Below, one piece after another: positions 25,284 through 34,093 of a DNA stretch of 64,000 bases. Origin of the DNA: Luoshenia tenuis (GTDB lineage Bacteria; Bacillota; Clostridia; Christensenellales; GCA-900066905). The first letter of the stretch is position 1. Each line of letters begins with the position of its first letter. The notes below the pieces were generated by a model. That model was not told where the DNA came from. It was given only the letters and a program-made list of their open reading frames with translations, and searched no databases. Made by a program: the position numbers and the translations under genes. The stretch spans positions 1 through 64,000 of the forward strand of contig NZ_JACRSO010000006.1 of the NCBI RefSeq assembly GCF_014384745.1, given 5' to 3'.

Positions 25284-27101
25284 ATGAACTGGCTAAAAAA
25301 TATGAGTTTAAAGACGCGTATTTTAGCGGCGCTTTTGCTGCTGACGGTGATCCCCATGGCTGTGAACAGCTTTTTAGCTTATAATATGGCCAAACAGGCC
25401 TTGATTGAAAATGCGCTGATCTATTCTCAGGACGTGGCCGACCGGGTCATGGAGAATATCGAGGGCTATCAAAATAAGCTGCAGGCGGTAGCCAGGCGCG
25501 CGGCACAAAACGACGAGGTGATAGAGAACCTGCATAAGGAATACGGCGGGGAGGACGCGCAGGCCGCCAGCAGCGACTTTCAGAAGGATTACGACCAGGC
25601 GTCCAAGTACTTGAGCAGCCTGATTACCCCCATTCCCGGCGTGCTGGAGATGAGCATCTGCAAGGCGGGATCGGGTTATCCGATGATGTTCAGCTCCACG
25701 CCGCGTACGGATATCGCGGTCGATCAGTGGGATTATACCAAGGAGCTTTGGTATACCAGCGTGGGCGAGGCGAGCACGCATGAGATATATCTTGATAATG
25801 TGATCTATGAAAATGCCGAAGGGGAGGAGATCCCCAGCATGATCTATGCCGTATTGATCAGGGATGAACGCGGAGCGGCCAAAGCCGTAGTCCGCGTGAT
25901 GGCGGCCCAGTCGATGATCGATGGCTTTGTGCAACGGGCCGGGCGGGATAAGCGCCACGAAATATCGGTAACCAATCAATATGGCCGCATCATTTACGAC
26001 ACCCGCGAGGATAAATCAGCCAGCATGTTTTTGGATGCGCGGCTGCTAAAACCCATCGACAGCGGAAAAAATGGGCAGATACTAAAGGAAGACGGCGTAT
26101 CGACCCTGGCCTATTGCAATAACAGCGCCTCTTCTGGATGGCGGGTCTTCAGCCTGATGAAGGAGGAATACCTGACGCAGGCGCTGGGCGATAACGGGCG
26201 GCTTTTTGTGATGATCGCGATCATCTTTTCGGTGGTTGCGGTGATCTTATGTTACTACGTGGCCATGCATATCGTCCGGCCTCTGAAGTGGCTGAAAAAC
26301 AGCATGGACCGCATCGAAAAGAAGAATTTTGAGGATACCATCGTCTGGAAGTATAATGACGAGATCGGCGACCTGGCGGCCAGCTTTAACCGCATGAGCA
26401 TGCGTCTGAAGATCCTGATCGCCCGCATCTACGAGCAGGAGGCCGAGAAACGCTCGGCCGAGATGTTTGCCCTGCAGGCGCAGATACAGCCGCACTTTCT
26501 CTATAATACCCTAAATGCCATACGCTATATGGCGATCATCCAAAAATCAAAGGGGATTGCCGATATGGTATCGGCGCTGATCACCATCATGCGCTCGGTA
26601 ACGCGTACCACCACCGGCCCCATCCCGATACGGGAGGAGATCGAATGGATCAAATCCTATATCTTTATTGAGGAAACGCGGTATTGCGGCAAGTTCCTGG
26701 TGGATTATCAGATCGATCCACAGGTGGAAAACGACCTGACCATCGGCTTTATCCTCCAGCCCATCGTGGAGAACGCGATCTTCCACGGCTTAGAGCCTAA
26801 AGAGGGGATGGGCAAGCTGACCATTGCCATCCGCGAAAAGCAGGAGGAAGGCATCGTAGAGTTTGAGGTGCGGGATGACGGCGTCGGCGTGGAGCAAAGC
26901 GATATCGAGAGCTTTATGAACGCGGAGCTGCGCTCCAAGCAGCGCAGGCGGGATGTGGGGCTTTATAATGTCAACCGGCGCCTAAAGCTGAATTATGGCG
27001 ATGAATACGGGCTGCAGATCCATTCGCAAAAGGGGGAGGGGACGCAGGTGCGCATTAAAATCCCCCTGGTGCGGGAGGAAGTATCTCATGTACAGGGCTA
27101 A
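25284..27101 (+). CDS. YesM-type sensor histidine kinase
   Basis: A 605-residue membrane kinase. It has a first membrane span at ~12-34, an extracytoplasmic Cache-like sensor at ~35-305, a second span at ~307-329, and a HAMP linker (MHIVRPLKWLKNSMDRIEKK). The LytS/YesM-type His_kinase domain carries H404 in QIQPHFLYNTLNAIRYM and an ATPase domain with PIVENAIFHGLE and RDDGVGV. YesM/YesN pairs usually sense extracellular saccharides. The response regulator follows after 178 bases with apparently its own -10 boxes; the sugar operon after that is the likely target. Confidence 0.9.
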   Translation: MNWLKNMSLKTRILAALLLLTVIPMAVNSFLAYNMAKQALIENALIYSQDVADRVMENIEGYQNKLQAVARRAAQNDEVIENLHKEYGGEDAQAASSDFQKDYDQASKYLSSLITPIPGVLEMSICKAGSGYPMMFSSTPRTDIAVDQWDYTKELWYTSVGEASTHEIYLDNVIYENAEGEEIPSMIYAVLIRDERGAAKAVVRVMAAQSMIDGFVQRAGRDKRHEISVTNQYGRIIYDTREDKSASMFLDARLLKPIDSGKNGQILKEDGVSTLAYCNNSASSGWRVFSLMKEEYLTQALGDNGRLFVMIAIIFSVVAVILCYYVAMHIVRPLKWLKNSMDRIEKKNFEDTIVWKYNDEIGDLAASFNRMSMRLKILIARIYEQEAEKRSAEMFALQAQIQPHFLYNTLNAIRYMAIIQKSKGIADMVSALITIMRSVTRTTTGPIPIREEIEWIKSYIFIEETRYCGKFLVDYQIDPQVENDLTIGFILQPIVENAIFHGLEPKEGMGKLTIAIREKQEEGIVEFEVRDDGVGVEQSDIESFMNAELRSKQRRRDVGLYNVNRRLKLNYGDEYGLQIHSQKGEGTQVRIKIPLVREEVSHVQG

Positions 27102-27279
27102 TGCCAAACGGGGCTTAGATATGATATAATAGGAGTACATGCCCCTAGGAAGGGCTGGTTTTGTCCGGCGGGCATGGGCGTTTAAAACGGGTTTATGGTA
27201 TAATGGTGACGTTATAACAATATACCAGTAATGGATTGGAAATAGGTTCCCTAGAGGGGTTAGAGGTGAAAGTAAAGCG

Positions 27280-28890
27280 ATGATAAAATTGATGATAGTC
27301 GACGATGAGCCGCTCATCCGTATGGCCATTAAGAACCTGTTCGACTGGGAGGAGAACGGGTTTGAGATTACGGGCGAAGCCTCCAATGGCGAGACGGCGC
27401 TGGCCCTGATCGAGAAAGTTCCGCCGGATATTATCATGACCGATATCAAGATGCCCAGGATGGATGGGATCGAGCTGATCTCGCACGTGCGGGAAAAATT
27501 TCCCCAGATCGTCGTGGTCGTGCTCTCCAGCTATAACGATTATGAGTATGTGCGGGAGGCCTTTGTCTACGGCGCGGTGGACTATATCCTCAAGTCCGAC
27601 CTGGATAACGACAACTTCGCTAAAGTCATCTGTAAATTACGGGATAAGTATATCGCCGATAACGACATAAAAGTCGATACGCTGAAAAAGGAAAAACAGA
27701 TCAAACGGGATATTGAATATCTTCGTGAGGAGTTTTTGCGCAGAATGGTCAAGGGACAGTTCTCCGATCAGGCGGATCTGGAGCATGCCCTGGCGGTATA
27801 TGAGCTGCACCTGCGCGAGGGCAGCTACCTGATGTGCAATGTGGTGCTGGATTACGTGGATACCGAGGCCAGCGAGGCGGACCTGGTGGCCCAGCGCAGT
27901 ACGGCGCTGGATGTGCTGCACGAGATCTTTACCTTCGACGGCTTTTATTTTAACGACAGCCCCAACCGCTATACCATGCTGCTGTATATGTCCAGCCCCA
28001 GCGAGAGCCAGTTTATGCAGGACGTATACGCCTTTTTGAACCTGCTTAAAAACAACCTGAGCCGTTATCTGAACGTGGAGGTGACGGCGGGGCTTTCCAA
28101 GATTCTATCCAAGCAGGAAAAGATACCCGAAGCCTACCGGCAGGCCTGGGAAGCGCTGCGCAATCATTTTTACGAAGGGCCGGGTAAGACCTACCATTAC
28201 AGCGACCTGCCGCAGGAAGAGGACGAAGAGGCCCTGCGCCGCTTTAACGAACGGGAGAATATCCAGCGCGTCAAAGAGTACCTCTCCCGCAAGGATTGGG
28301 ACAGCATTGACGCGTACATAGCCGAATTCCAGACCTTTTTGCGCGCGCACCGCTATGAGGAGCGCAAGGTAAAGGAATTGCTGATCAATTTTTTCCTGCT
28401 TGTGCAAAGCGAAATGATCGGCCAAATTTCCGCGGACAACGCGCTGCTTTATACCAATGATAAGATCTATGCTAAGATCATGGGCTGCTCCACGCTGAAG
28501 GAGCTGGAAAGTTTCATGAACGATTACATCACGCACCTGAAGGACTATTGCCGTCAGATGACGCGGGACCGTTACAGCCGGCCCATCAGCGAGACGATCG
28601 AGTACATCAACCGTTATTTCAACCAGGATATCACGCTGACGACGATCTCGGAAAAGATCAATATGAATCCCAGTTATCTCAGCCGCCTCTTTTTGCAGGA
28701 GACCGGGATGCATTTTATCGACTATATTACAAACCTGCGCATCGAAAAAGCCAAGATATACCTGAAGCAGAAGGATTGCACCATGCAGGAGATCGGCGAG
28801 ATGGTAGGCTATGCCAACCCCAAGTATTTCAGCCAGATCTTCAAAAAAATTGTCGGCATGTCGCCAGGGCAATATCGCAATCACGGTTAA
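27280..28890 (+). CDS. YesN-type AraC-family response regulator
   Basis: A 536-residue response regulator. The receiver domain shows D8-D9, phospho-acceptor D55 (MTDIKMPRMDG) and the conserved lysine in YILKSD. A long linker domain follows (~130-430). The C-terminal AraC HTH domain includes ITLTTISEKINMNPSYLSRLF and MQEIGEMVGYANPKYFSQIF. It is the cognate partner of the kinase upstream. The position directly before a sugar-catabolic operon suggests that it activates that operon, by inference. Confidence 0.9.
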   Translation: MIKLMIVDDEPLIRMAIKNLFDWEENGFEITGEASNGETALALIEKVPPDIIMTDIKMPRMDGIELISHVREKFPQIVVVVLSSYNDYEYVREAFVYGAVDYILKSDLDNDNFAKVICKLRDKYIADNDIKVDTLKKEKQIKRDIEYLREEFLRRMVKGQFSDQADLEHALAVYELHLREGSYLMCNVVLDYVDTEASEADLVAQRSTALDVLHEIFTFDGFYFNDSPNRYTMLLYMSSPSESQFMQDVYAFLNLLKNNLSRYLNVEVTAGLSKILSKQEKIPEAYRQAWEALRNHFYEGPGKTYHYSDLPQEEDEEALRRFNERENIQRVKEYLSRKDWDSIDAYIAEFQTFLRAHRYEERKVKELLINFFLLVQSEMIGQISADNALLYTNDKIYAKIMGCSTLKELESFMNDYITHLKDYCRQMTRDRYSRPISETIEYINRYFNQDITLTTISEKINMNPSYLSRLFLQETGMHFIDYITNLRIEKAKIYLKQKDCTMQEIGEMVGYANPKYFSQIFKKIVGMSPGQYRNHG

Positions 28891-29004
28891 ATTGTTGAAA
28901 AATGTGGACGATTGTGCCCACTTTTTCAAAGTTCATTTTTAAAGTATATTTATTTATGTAGGGTCAATACTGTACATTTGAATTTTGGTATGATAAAATA
29001 ATCC

Positions 29005-29035
29005 CTGGTGGGGATTTCGACGTAAATCTCACCAG
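29005..29035 (+). promoter_or_regulatory. Leader stem-loop before the aldolase operon
   Basis: CTGGTG (29005-29010) pairs with CACCAG (29030-29035), extended by a bulged inner stem GGATTT/AAATCT. No T-run follows, so it is not a simple terminator. It could stabilise the mRNA or serve as an operator; the 28891-29100 gap also holds AT-rich sequence with -10-like TATGAT at 28989-28994. Confidence 0.4.
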
Positions 29036-29100
29036 CCCTAATTCGAGACGAACGGGCGATGCCCCGTTTGCTATAAATTTATTAAAAGGGAGCTGTTTTC

Positions 29101-29937
29101 ATGGCACTGGCGACACTGAATGATCTCATTAAAATCACGACGAAAAACAAGAATGCGGTAGGTATGTTCAACGTAATCAACTACGAATATGCCGTAGCAA
29201 TGATTAATGCGGCCGAGCAGGTGAACTACCCCATCATGCTGGGTGTTCCCGAGGGCTTCGTTAAGAACTATTACGATCTGGACACGATGACCAGCCTGCT
29301 CAAATACCTGGCCACCACAGCGAAGGTGCCGGTAGCGATCCACCTGGATCACTCCAAGACCTTTGAGACTACGGTCAAATGCATGCGCGCTGGCTTTACC
29401 TCCGTTATGTTTGACGGTTCTGCGCTGACCTATGAAGAGAACGTGGAGCAGACCGCTGAGATCGTTAAAATCGCTCATGCCATGGGCGTATCCGTTGAGG
29501 GCGAGCTGGGTTATGTGGGCCGCAACGGCGTAGACCAGATCGATCCTGAGTCCTTCACCAAGGTAGAGCAGGCGGTTGACTTTGTAAAGCGTACCGGCGT
29601 TGATGCGCTGGCCATCGCGGTGGGCAACCTGCACGGCAACTACAGCTTTGAGCCCAAGCTGGACTTTGACCGCATCAAGGCCATCAAAGAGGCGACCGGT
29701 GTGGGCCTGGTGCTGCATGGCGGCAGCGGTATTGCTGATGACGACTTCCGCAAGGCTGCTGAGCTGGGCATCGATAAGGTCAACATCTTCACGGAGATTC
29801 TGGACTTTGGTAAGAAGTTCACCCTGGAGAACCTGCCGGATATGACCTTCCTGCAGTACTCCAAGGCTTTGGCCGATGCCATGACCGAGGTTGTCAAATA
29901 TCGCATGGAAGTGTTCACCTGCGGTCGCACCCTGTAA
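29101..29937 (+). CDS. Class II ketose-bisphosphate aldolase family protein (cluster 1)
   Basis: A 278-residue zinc-dependent aldolase of the FbaA/GatY/KbaY family, which cleaves a phosphorylated ketose to dihydroxyacetone phosphate and an aldehyde. Active-site residues are visible: catalytic D83 and zinc ligand H84 (HLDHS), E135, zinc ligands H178 (GNLHG) and H206 (LHGG). GNLHGNY replaces the GTSHGAY-like segment of true fructose-bisphosphate aldolases, so substrate preference may differ. It opens an apparent operon with a PfkB kinase, an isomerase, a DUF4867 protein and transketolase. A paralogue lies at 57293-58138. Confidence 0.82.
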   Translation: MALATLNDLIKITTKNKNAVGMFNVINYEYAVAMINAAEQVNYPIMLGVPEGFVKNYYDLDTMTSLLKYLATTAKVPVAIHLDHSKTFETTVKCMRAGFTSVMFDGSALTYEENVEQTAEIVKIAHAMGVSVEGELGYVGRNGVDQIDPESFTKVEQAVDFVKRTGVDALAIAVGNLHGNYSFEPKLDFDRIKAIKEATGVGLVLHGGSGIADDDFRKAAELGIDKVNIFTEILDFGKKFTLENLPDMTFLQYSKALADAMTEVVKYRMEVFTCGRTL

Positions 29938-29971
29938 GTTAAAAGTATTACGTTAAAGGAGTGCTTTGAGC

Positions 29972-30925
29972 ATGGATATTATTGGCGTAGGCGGTGCCAA
30001 TATGGATCTGCTGGTGCAGATGGATGAGATCAACCTGGGCTTTAAAACGCCCATGGGGGATTTCTCCCTCCAGGGCGGCGGCTTAATCGCCTCTGCTATG
30101 GCGGCAGCGGCCCGGTTGGGTGCAAAAGTCGGCATGGCGGGCGCCATTGGGGATAGCACCTTTGGCAAAATGGCCATGGAAGACCTGGCCATGGATGGCG
30201 TGGATACTTCGCATATGATCGTGCGCAAGGGCGCGCGGGATGCTTTTGGCATCATTCTGGCGGAGAAAAAGACCATGGAGCGTACGATCCTGGGCCGTCA
30301 GGGAACCGTGGAACCGGCAAAGTTTGAGGAGCTGGATCACGATTACCTGGTTTCGGGTAAGTTCATGTTCCTGTCCACGGCCGATGAGCTGACGATCAGC
30401 TGCGCGAAACTGGCGCATGAGCACGGCGTGAAAGTGGGCTATGACGCCGACGGCCGCGCGGATCCGGAGATTTTTGATCTGATCCCGTATCTGGATGTGT
30501 TCATCGCCTCGGAGGTTTGGTACCACAACCATTATGGTACCGAGGAAAATTTTGAAAAGCATGTACGCGAGATCCAGGCCATGGGTCCGGAGATCGTAGT
30601 GGTGACTTTGGGCGTGCGCGGCTGCGTAGGCGTGGATAAGGATGGCAAGTTCTTCCAGGTCCCGTCCTTCCGCGTACCGGTCATCGATACCACCGGCGCC
30701 GGCGATATTTTCCACGGCGCGTTCCTTGTGGGGTTGCTGCAGGGCTGGTCGGCCGAGCAGACGGCTCGCTTCTCCAGCGCGGTATCTGCAATCAAATGCA
30801 CCCGTCTAGGCGGGCGCGCGGCATTGCCCAAGATGGAAACCGTACTCAAATTCCTGGAAACGGGCGAGATCGAGTATGGCGACATCGACGAGCGAGTCGA
30901 ACTTTTCCGCAGCCGTTCTTTCTAA
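29972..30925 (+). CDS. PfkB-family carbohydrate kinase (cluster 1)
   Basis: A 317-residue ribokinase-fold sugar kinase. It has the glycine-rich N-terminal motif QGGGLIASAMAAAARLGAKV (residues ~34-53) and the C-terminal PfkB signature DTTGAGDIFHGAF with catalytic base D245. The ATG at 29972, 10 bases after AAAGGAG, is preferred to a TTG at 29966. Next to the aldolase it probably phosphorylates a ketose or ketose phosphate to give the aldolase substrate. It is clearly paralogous to the kinase at 56322-57290, sharing VSAIKCTR-GGRAA and the ETGEI-Y--ID-RVE ending. Confidence 0.82.
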   Translation: MDIIGVGGANMDLLVQMDEINLGFKTPMGDFSLQGGGLIASAMAAAARLGAKVGMAGAIGDSTFGKMAMEDLAMDGVDTSHMIVRKGARDAFGIILAEKKTMERTILGRQGTVEPAKFEELDHDYLVSGKFMFLSTADELTISCAKLAHEHGVKVGYDADGRADPEIFDLIPYLDVFIASEVWYHNHYGTEENFEKHVREIQAMGPEIVVVTLGVRGCVGVDKDGKFFQVPSFRVPVIDTTGAGDIFHGAFLVGLLQGWSAEQTARFSSAVSAIKCTRLGGRAALPKMETVLKFLETGEIEYGDIDERVELFRSRSF

Positions 30926-30970
30926 AGGGCAGTTGGGGAATGGAATAATTTATAAGGGGGATTCACTACA

Positions 30971-32374
30971 ATGTACGAACAGCATAAGATCAAGATCGGT
31001 ATTGTTCCCGTACGGCGCCAGGGTGCCTTCGGCAGCAAGGAAGCTGCTTTTGCCCAGCGCGACCTGTTCTGGAAAAAGCTCAAAGAGATCACGCCTGAGG
31101 CCGTTGAGCTGGTGGACATCAACGACGTAACGGAAGATGGCATCGCTCAGGAGCTCGAGCATATCGATCCCGTCGTCAACAAGCTGAAAGCTGCCGGTGT
31201 GAACGGCGTATTCTTCCCGCATGCCAACTTCGGCCCGGAAGAGATCACCGCCCGCATCGCCGCTGGCCTGAATGTGCCTGTGCTGATCTGGGGCAACCGC
31301 GATAACATGCCCGATCCTGTGACCGGCAACCGCGAGCGCGATACCCAGTGCGGTATCTTTGCGGTGACCAAGGTGCTCCAGCGCCTGCACGTGCCCTTTA
31401 GCTACATCGTGAACGTGGACATCGAAGATCCCAAGTTCACCAAGGGCTTTGGCGAGTTCTGCGGCACGGTTTCCGTTATCAAGAGCTTCCGCGGCATGAA
31501 GATCGCCCAGCTGAGCACCCGTCCCCGTCCGTTCATGAGCGTTATGTACGACGAGGCCGACCTGCTCCAGCGCTGGGGCATCCAGGTGTTCCCGATCTCG
31601 CTGCCCGAGCTGCTCAGCTCCATCGACAACATGGTTGCCAAGAACGATGACGAGTTCCAGGCTGCCTATAAGGACGTCACCAGCCGCTTTGCCATGCGCG
31701 ACATGGATGAGATGGCGATGAAGAAGCTTGTCGCGCTCAAACCCGCGATGACCAAGCTGATCAAAGATGTGGGCGCGGATGCCTGCGCCAGCGAGTGCTG
31801 GATCTTCCGTAGCCTGATCGGCTGCTCTTCCTGCGCGATGTTCGGTGAGATCACCGACATGGGCATTCCGGTAGCTTGCGAGACCGACGTAATGGGTGCG
31901 ATCACCAGCGTGATGACGCAGGCCGCCGCTCTGGGCTCCAAGACCACCTTCTTCTCTGACCTGACCATCCGTCATCCGGAGAACGACAATGCAGAGCTGC
32001 TGTGGCACTGCGGGCCTTACAGCTATTCGCTGGCCAAAGATCCTTCCTCCGCCGCGATCGCCGCTGGCCGCGCGCAGTTTGAGATCAAGGACGGCCCCAT
32101 CACCGTGAACCGTCTGGATGGCGTGAACGGCAAGTACACGCTCTTCACCGGCGAGGGCAAGGGCGTTGAAGGCCCCAAGACCTCCGGTACCTATGTATGG
32201 CTGGAAGTGGACGATTGGGAGAAGTGGGAAGAGCACCTCATGTTCGGCCCCTATATCCACCACTGCACCGGCATCCATGGCAACTATTCCCGCATCATGG
32301 TCGAGGCTGCCAAGTACATCCCGACCCTGAACGTGGATGCGATGGCCGATTATCGCATGAGCCTGGGTTTCTAA
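30971..32374 (+). CDS. L-fucose/L-arabinose isomerase family protein
   Basis: A 467-residue protein of the fucose/arabinose isomerase family, which interconverts aldoses and ketoses with a divalent metal. The N-terminal Rossmann-like domains (KIGIVPVRRQGAF; VFFPHANFGPEEITA; VLIWGNRD) and the C-terminal region with conserved Glu/Asp/His (ACETDVMGAITSVM; HHCTGIHGNYSRIM) fit this fold. True FucI is longer (~590) and AraA ~500, so this belongs to a shorter, less studied branch. Substrate unknown. It sits mid-operon between the kinase and DUF4867 genes. Confidence 0.75.
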   Translation: MYEQHKIKIGIVPVRRQGAFGSKEAAFAQRDLFWKKLKEITPEAVELVDINDVTEDGIAQELEHIDPVVNKLKAAGVNGVFFPHANFGPEEITARIAAGLNVPVLIWGNRDNMPDPVTGNRERDTQCGIFAVTKVLQRLHVPFSYIVNVDIEDPKFTKGFGEFCGTVSVIKSFRGMKIAQLSTRPRPFMSVMYDEADLLQRWGIQVFPISLPELLSSIDNMVAKNDDEFQAAYKDVTSRFAMRDMDEMAMKKLVALKPAMTKLIKDVGADACASECWIFRSLIGCSSCAMFGEITDMGIPVACETDVMGAITSVMTQAAALGSKTTFFSDLTIRHPENDNAELLWHCGPYSYSLAKDPSSAAIAAGRAQFEIKDGPITVNRLDGVNGKYTLFTGEGKGVEGPKTSGTYVWLEVDDWEKWEEHLMFGPYIHHCTGIHGNYSRIMVEAAKYIPTLNVDAMADYRMSLGF

Positions 32375-32499
32375 ATTAAACTTACTTGAGGCCGCGCGGT
32401 ATGTCTGTTAGCAAATAAGAGGCATGCTGCGCGGCATCATGATATTGCGTAGCGCCATATAGGCGGCGCAAATGAATACGATAAGGGAGAATACTGAAA

Positions 32500-33183
32500 A
32501 TGAGCACTGTTTTAGAGCAATTGCAGGCCCTGAACCCGGAACTGAACATTCGCTGCGTGTGCGACCCGGCTTTCCGCAAATACGGCAACGTGCATAAGGG
32601 CTTTAACGTACAGCCCCTGATCGACTTTTTGAAGAAAAATATCGAGATTCCCGCGGATAAGACCGCTTATATCGCCTCGATCCCCGAGGCGGAGGAGAGC
32701 CTGGATCTCTATCAGGAAGTGTCCGATGTGATCTACGGCGGCATGCCCATCGAGATCGGCATGTGCTCGGGCCACAACGTGATGATGAACGGCATGGAGT
32801 GGCATAAGGGTAACGAAGTGATCGTCGCCACCAGCGATACGGTACTGTTCCTGGGTTGCTTGAGCGATATCGACTTCACCGGCGAGAAGATCACCTACGA
32901 TTCCAACAAGGTGGAGACCTTCTTCCTGCCCGAGGGCGAGATGATCGAGCTGTACGACACCTGCCTGCACCTGGCGCCCATGCATGCGAAAGCTGCGGAC
33001 GGCTTCCTGGTATCGGTTATCCTGCCGCGCGGCACCAACCTGCCGCTGGATAAGGAAGTATCCGGTTACAAGGGCGAGCCCGAGCTGCTCAAAGCCAAAA
33101 ACAAATGGCTGATTACGCATCCGGATCGCAATATGGGCTATATGGGCATCGAAGGCCCGAACCTGCAGCTTAAGAGCCTGTAA
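32500..33183 (+). CDS. DUF4867 family protein, cupin-like
   Basis: A 227-residue soluble protein that I recognise as DUF4867-like. The central part (GMCSGHNVMMNGMEWHKGNE, then ETFFLPEGEMIELYDTCLHL) has histidines and a glutamate arranged like a metal-binding cupin. A sugar isomerase/epimerase or mutarotase role is plausible but unproven. DUF4867 genes recur next to fucose-isomerase-like genes in sugar clusters, to my recollection including a sulfoquinovose cluster. It follows the isomerase by 125 bases; a stable hairpin separates it from the transketolase genes. Confidence 0.6.
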   Translation: MSTVLEQLQALNPELNIRCVCDPAFRKYGNVHKGFNVQPLIDFLKKNIEIPADKTAYIASIPEAEESLDLYQEVSDVIYGGMPIEIGMCSGHNVMMNGMEWHKGNEVIVATSDTVLFLGCLSDIDFTGEKITYDSNKVETFFLPEGEMIELYDTCLHLAPMHAKAADGFLVSVILPRGTNLPLDKEVSGYKGEPELLKAKNKWLITHPDRNMGYMGIEGPNLQLKSL

Positions 33184-33197
33184 GGAATTGACAAAAT

Positions 33198-33237
33198 GCT
33201 AAAAGGCGATTCGGGGGTTAGCCCCGAGTCGCCTTTG
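33198..33237 (+). promoter_or_regulatory. Intercistronic hairpin between DUF4867 and transketolase genes
   Basis: AAAAGGCGAttCGGGG-GTTAG-CCCCGagTCGCCTTT forms a long stem with a small internal mismatch. No T-run follows, so it is more likely an mRNA processing or stability element than a full terminator. Confidence 0.5.
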
Positions 33238-33265
33238 GGCATAAAAGGAATAAGGAGAAAATTCG

Positions 33266-34093
33266 ATGGAAAAGTGTCAAGTGGAAAGCTTGCGCAAGTT
33301 TGCAAACGAGATCCGCAAAAAAACCATTCACTGCATCGGCACGCTGGGGGTAGGCCACTTTGGCGGCAGCATGTCGGTGTGTGAGGCGCTGGCGGTGCTG
33401 TATCAATCGATTATGAAGATCGATCCCCAGAATCCCAAGTGGGAGGAGCGGGATTGGTTCGTGCTCTCCAAGGGGCACGCGGGCCCCGCTGTGTACGCCA
33501 CGCTGGCGCTCAAGGGCTTTATCCCTATGGAAACGCTGGATACCCTGAACCAGCCCAATACGATCCTCCCCAGCCACTGCGACCGGCACAAGACCCCGGG
33601 CGTGGATATGACGGTGGGTTCCCTGGGCCAGGGCTTTGGCAATGCGGTGGGTCTGGCGCTGGGCTTTAAAATGGACAAAAAGCCCAACCGGGTATTCTGC
33701 ATCGTAGGCGATGGCGAGTGCAACGAGGGCTCCATTTGGGAAGGCGCAATGGCATCGGCACACTTTAAGCTGGACAACCTGACCGTGATGGTGGATGATA
33801 ACGGCCTCCAGTCCGATGGCAGGACGACCGATATCATGAATATGCAGCCCATGGATAAAAAATGGGAAGCGTTTGGTTGGGACGTGCAGACCGTGGATGG
33901 CCATGATGTCGAGCAGCTTTATAACGCGCTGACGCGTGAGGTGTCGGCCGGTAAGCCCCGCTGCATCATCATGAAGACTGTCAAGGGCAAAAACCTGCTG
34001 GGATTTGAGGATGTATCCACCAACCACAATACTACCATTACCCGTGAACAAATGCTGGCGGCGATCGCTGCTCTGGAGGAGGTTAAAGCATAA
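33266..34093 (+). CDS. Transketolase, N-terminal (thiamine diphosphate-binding) subunit
   Basis: A 275-residue protein equal to the first domain of transketolase. It has the substrate loop FVLSKGHAGPAVYATLA, GSLGQGFGNAVGLALG, and the ThDP/Mg motif GDGECNEGSIWEGAMASA with VDDNGLQ. Transketolase moves two-carbon ketol units between sugar phosphates. In archaea and many anaerobes it is split into two proteins, as here. Its stop overlaps the next start by one base (TAATG), so the halves are made together. Confidence 0.92.
   Translation: MEKCQVESLRKFANEIRKKTIHCIGTLGVGHFGGSMSVCEALAVLYQSIMKIDPQNPKWEERDWFVLSKGHAGPAVYATLALKGFIPMETLDTLNQPNTILPSHCDRHKTPGVDMTVGSLGQGFGNAVGLALGFKMDKKPNRVFCIVGDGECNEGSIWEGAMASAHFKLDNLTVMVDDNGLQSDGRTTDIMNMQPMDKKWEAFGWDVQTVDGHDVEQLYNALTREVSAGKPRCIIMKTVKGKNLLGFEDVSTNHNTTITREQMLAAIAALEEVKA

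Noticed and set aside
30950..32278. 442-codon minus-strand frame inside the isomerase gene
   Set aside because: The plus strand carries the conserved isomerase with a good ribosome binding site; the antisense product is histidine-rich low-information sequence.
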